Assembly (NCBI GenBank): GCA_036526195.1
Contig: DATCYZ010000022.1
Location: 1-17,202 of the forward strand
DNA: 17,202 bases
Reading direction: 5' to 3'
Source of the DNA: DATCYZ01 sp036526195
GTDB taxonomy: Bacteria; Pseudomonadota; Gammaproteobacteria; Burkholderiales; SG8-39
Below are positions 14,841 through 17,202 of the stretch, piece by piece. The notes beneath the pieces were generated by a model, which did not search any database, was not told the DNA's origin, and was given only the letters and a program-made list of their open reading frames with translations. A program made the translations under genes and the position numbers. Each line of letters opens with the position of its first letter. The first letter of the stretch is position 1.

Positions 14841-16067
14841 TTGCTCTATAGCCTGTTTGAGGCGCAGCATGCCGCCCTTGAACCGATGCGCCTGTTCGCG
14901 GATGCCGCGCGCGGCTGGTTCGGCCATCCGTTCAGCCCGTTTGCCCATGTCCCGGGCGCGCGGCGGATGCATGCGGGCAGCGACCTGTTCCTGCGGGTGA
15001 CGCAGCGCTATGGCAAGCCGGCGTGGGGCATCGATTCGGTGCCCATCGACGGCGTGGACGTGCCGGTACGCATCGAAACGCTGATCGACAAGCCCTTTTG
15101 CAGGCTGCTGCATTTCCGCCGCGAGACCGCGGCCCCGCGCAACGATCCGCGCGTGCTGCTGGTCGCGCCGCTCTCCGGGCATTACGCGACCCTGTTGCGC
15201 GACACCGTGCGCGCGCTGCTGCCCGCGCACGAAGTCTGGATCACCGACTGGTCGGATGCGCGCATGGTGCCGCTCAGCGAAGGCGCCTTCCACCTCGACG
15301 ACTATGTCGACTATGTGCGCGAGTTCGTGCGGCACCTGTCGCCCGAACTGAACGTGATTTCGGTCTGCCAGCCCACCGTGCCGGTGCTGGCGGCGCTTTC
15401 GCTGATGGCGCAGGCGGGCGAGCCGGATGCGCCGCGCACCATGATCATGATGGGCGGCCCGATCGACGCGCGGCGCAGCCCGACCGCGGTGAACGGGCTG
15501 GCCACGCGCAAGCCGTTCTCGTGGTTCGAGCGCGAACTGATCCAGCGCGTGCCGGTGAAGTACCCGGGCTACATGCGCCGCGTCTACCCCGGGTTCCTGC
15601 AGCACTTCGGCTTCGCCGCGATGAATGCCGACCGCCACGTCGAGGCGCACCGGGACTACTTCCAGCAGCTGGTGAAGGGCGACGACGATTCCGCCGAGCG
15701 GCACCGCGACTTCTACGACGAGTACAACGCGGTGCTCGACCTGCCGGCCGAGTACTACCTCGACACCATCCGCACCGTGTTCCAGGACTTCGACCTGCCG
15801 CAGGGCCGCATGCGGGTGCGCGAGGAACGGGTGCAGCCGCAGGCGATCCGCGACACCGCGCTGCTGACCATCGAGGGCGAACTCGACGACATCTCCGGGT
15901 TCGGCCAGACCGAGGCGGCCCACCAGTTGTGCACCGGGATCGACGTGTCGCGGCGCGAGCACTACCGCGTGCCAAAAGCCGGTCACTACGGCATCTTCAG
16001 CGGCCGTCGCTGGCGCGAACTTGTCTGCCCGCGCGTCGCCGAGTTCATCCGCGCGCACGCGGCGTAA
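14841..16067 (+). CDS. phaZ: Intracellular polyhydroxyalkanoate depolymerase
   Basis: Hydrolyses amorphous PHB/PHA granules inside the cell to release 3-hydroxyacyl units during carbon starvation. The protein is 408 aa; Cupriavidus necator PhaZ1 is about 419. The nucleophile is a cysteine rather than serine, C176 in VISVCQPTVPVLAA, as in the PhaZ1 type. The acid is probably D349 in EGELDDISGFGQTEAAH and the base H382 in KAGHYGIFSGRRW. The N-terminus MLYSLFEAQHAALEP and VAPLSGHYATLLRDTV also match the family. The start is TTG at 14841, with TGGAGG 7 nt upstream; an ATG at 14787 would put the start 54 nt out, inside the promoter region. It is divergent from the acylase operon and convergent with dsbB across two palindromic repeats. 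Confidence 0.94.
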   Translation: MLYSLFEAQHAALEPMRLFADAARGWFGHPFSPFAHVPGARRMHAGSDLFLRVTQRYGKPAWGIDSVPIDGVDVPVRIETLIDKPFCRLLHFRRETAAPRNDPRVLLVAPLSGHYATLLRDTVRALLPAHEVWITDWSDARMVPLSEGAFHLDDYVDYVREFVRHLSPELNVISVCQPTVPVLAALSLMAQAGEPDAPRTMIMMGGPIDARRSPTAVNGLATRKPFSWFERELIQRVPVKYPGYMRRVYPGFLQHFGFAAMNADRHVEAHRDYFQQLVKGDDDSAERHRDFYDEYNAVLDLPAEYYLDTIRTVFQDFDLPQGRMRVREERVQPQAIRDTALLTIEGELDDISGFGQTEAAHQLCTGIDVSRREHYRVPKAGHYGIFSGRRWRELVCPRVAEFIRAHAA

Positions 16068-16082
16068 GAAAAAGCGGTCGAA

Positions 16083-16103
16083 AAAAGGGGTCTGACCCCT
16101 TTT
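16083..16103. repeat. Perfect 21-bp palindromic repeat, copy A
   Basis: A4-G4-TC-T-GA-C4-T4: ten bases each side of a single central base. As RNA it gives a 9-bp stem with a 3-nt loop flanked by A and T runs, so it would serve as an intrinsic terminator in both directions. It sits 15 nt after the phaZ stop. An identical copy follows 58 bp on and degenerate copies lie at 1420-1468. Confidence 0.9.
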
Positions 16104-16140
16104 CCGGGAGCGCAGCAGAAATTTGGTGACGTCCTTCTGG

Positions 16141-16161
16141 AAAAGGGGTCTGACCCCTTTT
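16141..16161. repeat. Perfect 21-bp palindromic repeat, copy B
   Basis: Identical to copy A and followed by TCCCGCC. It lies 5 nt before the dsbB stop (on the minus strand), so it would end dsbB transcription. The 37 bp between the copies (GCGCAGCAGAAATTTGGTGA within it) may belong to the same repeat unit. Copies A and B can also pair with one another. Confidence 0.9.
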
Positions 16162-16166
16162 CCCGC

Positions 16167-16679
16167 CTAGCGAAACAGCGGGCGCTCGCCTTTCTCCTTT
16201 GACAGCATCATCCACAGGGCGAGGCCGGCGAAGACGGCGAACCAGGCGAGCGACCATTCGGCGATCGACAGGCCGAGGAAGCGCCACTTCACCTCTGCGC
16301 ACTGGCCTGAGCCGGCGAAGAGTTTCTCGAGCGTGCGCATGAACGGCAAGGTCGCGAGCATGTAGGCAAGGTCCGGGCCGCAGGCCGGGACCTGGTCCGC
16401 CGGCAGGTGCTGCAGCCAGACCTGGCGACCCGCCGTCGCGAGGCCGCCGCCGGCGAACACCAGCGCCGCCACGCCCCAGCCGATGCGCGCGCTGCCCCAG
16501 GGCGCATGCGCCGCAGCCGCGGCGAACACCGCGAGGAGCCCGAAATAGAAGCCGCGTTGCACCAGGCACAGCGGACAAGGCTCCTGTCCCTGCGCGTACT
16601 GCAGGTAGTAGCCGAAGCCGAGCAGCGCCGCGCAGGCGAGGGCGCCGAGGATCGCGTTCTGACGCAATGCGGATCTCAC
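16167..16679 (-). CDS. dsbB: Disulfide bond formation protein B
   Basis: An inner-membrane quinone reductase that reoxidises periplasmic DsbA and passes the electrons to ubiquinone or menaquinone. The protein is 170 aa with four membrane helices: about residues 9-26, 41-59, 66-83 and 142-160. Both periplasmic cysteine pairs are present, C35/C38 in EPCPLCLVQR and C100/C127 in VPACGPD and GSGQCAEV, matching E. coli C41/C44 and C104/C130. The conserved QRG follows the first pair. The GTG at 16679 is preceded by GAGG at about 7 nt, and MRSALRQNAILG suits a short cytoplasmic N-terminus. It begins 9 nt after the stop of the FAH-family gene, so the two are probably transcribed together, although no functional link is evident. 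Confidence 0.95.
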   Translation of the reverse strand: MRSALRQNAILGALACAALLGFGYYLQYAQGQEPCPLCLVQRGFYFGLLAVFAAAAAHAPWGSARIGWGVAALVFAGGGLATAGRQVWLQHLPADQVPACGPDLAYMLATLPFMRTLEKLFAGSGQCAEVKWRFLGLSIAEWSLAWFAVFAGLALWMMLSKEKGERPLFR

Positions 16680-16688
16680 GCCCGGGCC

Positions 16689-17202
16689 TCAGTCGGTCCC
16701 GGCCGTGGCTTCGGCATCCGCGTCCGCCTCGACCGGCGCCGCGCGACGGGAAGGCGGCTCGCTCACGCGCTGCTCGATCGCCCCGAAAACCGACTGCCCG
16801 TCCGCGTCCAGCATCTCGATGCGCACGGTGTCGCCATAGGCAAGGAAGGGCGTGACCGCCTCGCCGTCGGCGAGCAGTTCCTCGGCGCGCCGCTCGAAGA
16901 GGCACCCGGCGCCCTTCGAGCGGTCTCGGTTCGAGACCGTGCCCGAGCCGATGACGCTTCCCGCCGGCAACGGCCGCGTGCGCGCCGCATGCGCGATCAG
17001 GCGCGGAAAGTCGAACTTCATGTCCTTGCCCGCATCGGGCTCGCCGAGGAGCGTGCCGTTCACCCAGGCGCGCACCGGCCCGTGCAGGCGGCGTCCGTCC
17101 CAGGCGGCGCCGAGCTCGTCCGGCGTCACCGCCACCGGCGACATCGCCGAGGGCGGCTTGGCCTGCAGGAAGCCGAAGCCTTTCTCGAGTTCGTGCGGCA
17201 CC
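16689..17202 (-). CDS. Fumarylacetoacetate hydrolase-family protein, C-terminal part only
   Basis: About 171 codons of the C-terminal part of an FAH-family enzyme; the N-terminus lies beyond the right edge. Visible family elements are FLQAKPPSAMSPVAVTPDELGAAW, the strand RAWVNGTLLGEPDAG, FPRLIAHAARTRPLPAGSVIGSGTVSN and GDTVRIEMLDADG. The family hydrolyses or decarboxylates acyl-pyruvate or fumarylacetoacetate-like compounds, with a metal bound by acidic residues mostly in the missing part. A role in aromatic catabolism (tyrosine/homogentisate or a gentisate-like route) would suit the region, but the substrate cannot be told. The C-terminus has an Ala/Asp/Glu-rich tail (EADADAEATAGTD) beyond the core. 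It is followed 9 nt later by dsbB. Confidence 0.85.
   Translation of the reverse strand, partial: VPHELEKGFGFLQAKPPSAMSPVAVTPDELGAAWDGRRLHGPVRAWVNGTLLGEPDAGKDMKFDFPRLIAHAARTRPLPAGSVIGSGTVSNRDRSKGAGCLFERRAEELLADGEAVTPFLAYGDTVRIEMLDADGQSVFGAIEQRVSEPPSRRAAPVEADADAEATAGTD

Noticed and set aside
12481..15000. 839-aa plus-strand open frame
   Set aside because: Antisense to the Ntn acylase, whose motifs are clear, and running into phaZ in another frame; composition is that of a shadow.
16083..16161. CRISPR array
   Set aside because: Only two repeats, each a full palindrome, with one spacer and no cas genes; better explained as REP/terminator elements.
16045..16905. 286-aa minus open frame over dsbB and the FAH-family end
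   Set aside because: Different frame from DsbB, which has all four cysteines; the open frame lacks any domain.

Overview
The window is high-GC chromosomal DNA, densely packed with genes on both strands. It most likely comes from a betaproteobacterium of the Burkholderiales/Rhodocyclales type. This is an inference from the aerobic phenylacetate enzymes PaaG, PaaK and PaaY, a Cys-nucleophile intracellular PHA depolymerase, a DsbB, and G4TC/GAC4 palindromic repeats of a kind I recall from such genomes. No phage, transposase, CRISPR array, tRNA or rRNA gene is visible.

Layout. (1) 1-4158, minus strand: a threonine dehydratase-like PLP enzyme, an AraC-type regulator fused to an O6-methylguanine methyltransferase (Ada-like), and an EamA/DMT exporter joined to it by an ATGA overlap. 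After a 78-bp gap holding two degenerate palindromic repeats comes fadH (2,4-dienoyl-CoA reductase), cut by the left edge. (2) 4319-4567, plus strand: a broken C-terminal piece of a sensor histidine kinase. (3) 4614-6735, minus: paaG then paaK. (4) 6821-11092, plus, divergent from paaG: paaY, an enoyl-CoA hydratase (PaaF-like), fadD and a second EamA transporter. (5) 11097-14754, minus: a membrane-anchored penicillin/AHL-acylase-type Ntn hydrolase, a 119-aa SCP2-like protein and an alpha/beta hydrolase, tightly packed. (6) 14841-16067, plus: intracellular PHA depolymerase phaZ. (7) 16167-17202, minus: the C-terminal part of a fumarylacetoacetate hydrolase-family protein, then dsbB, cut by the right edge.

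The common theme is CoA-thioester and acyl-chain catabolism: activation (PaaK, FadD), ring isomerisation (PaaG), side-product thioesterase (PaaY), beta-oxidation (enoyl-CoA hydratase, FadH), amide/ester cleavage (acylase, hydrolase) and mobilisation of stored PHA. The ring epoxidase paaABCDE, paaZ, paaH and paaJ are absent here, so the paa pathway must be completed elsewhere.

Most of the non-coding DNA is structured. There are two perfect 21-bp palindromes and two degenerate copies, a 16-bp AT-rich palindrome flanked by direct repeats upstream of the second transporter, a 16-bp palindrome spanning two convergent stop codons, and several GC-rich hairpins between genes. The best candidates for something undescribed are the acylase/SCP2-like/hydrolase operon and the AT-rich palindrome. 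I see no clear novel defence or mobile system.
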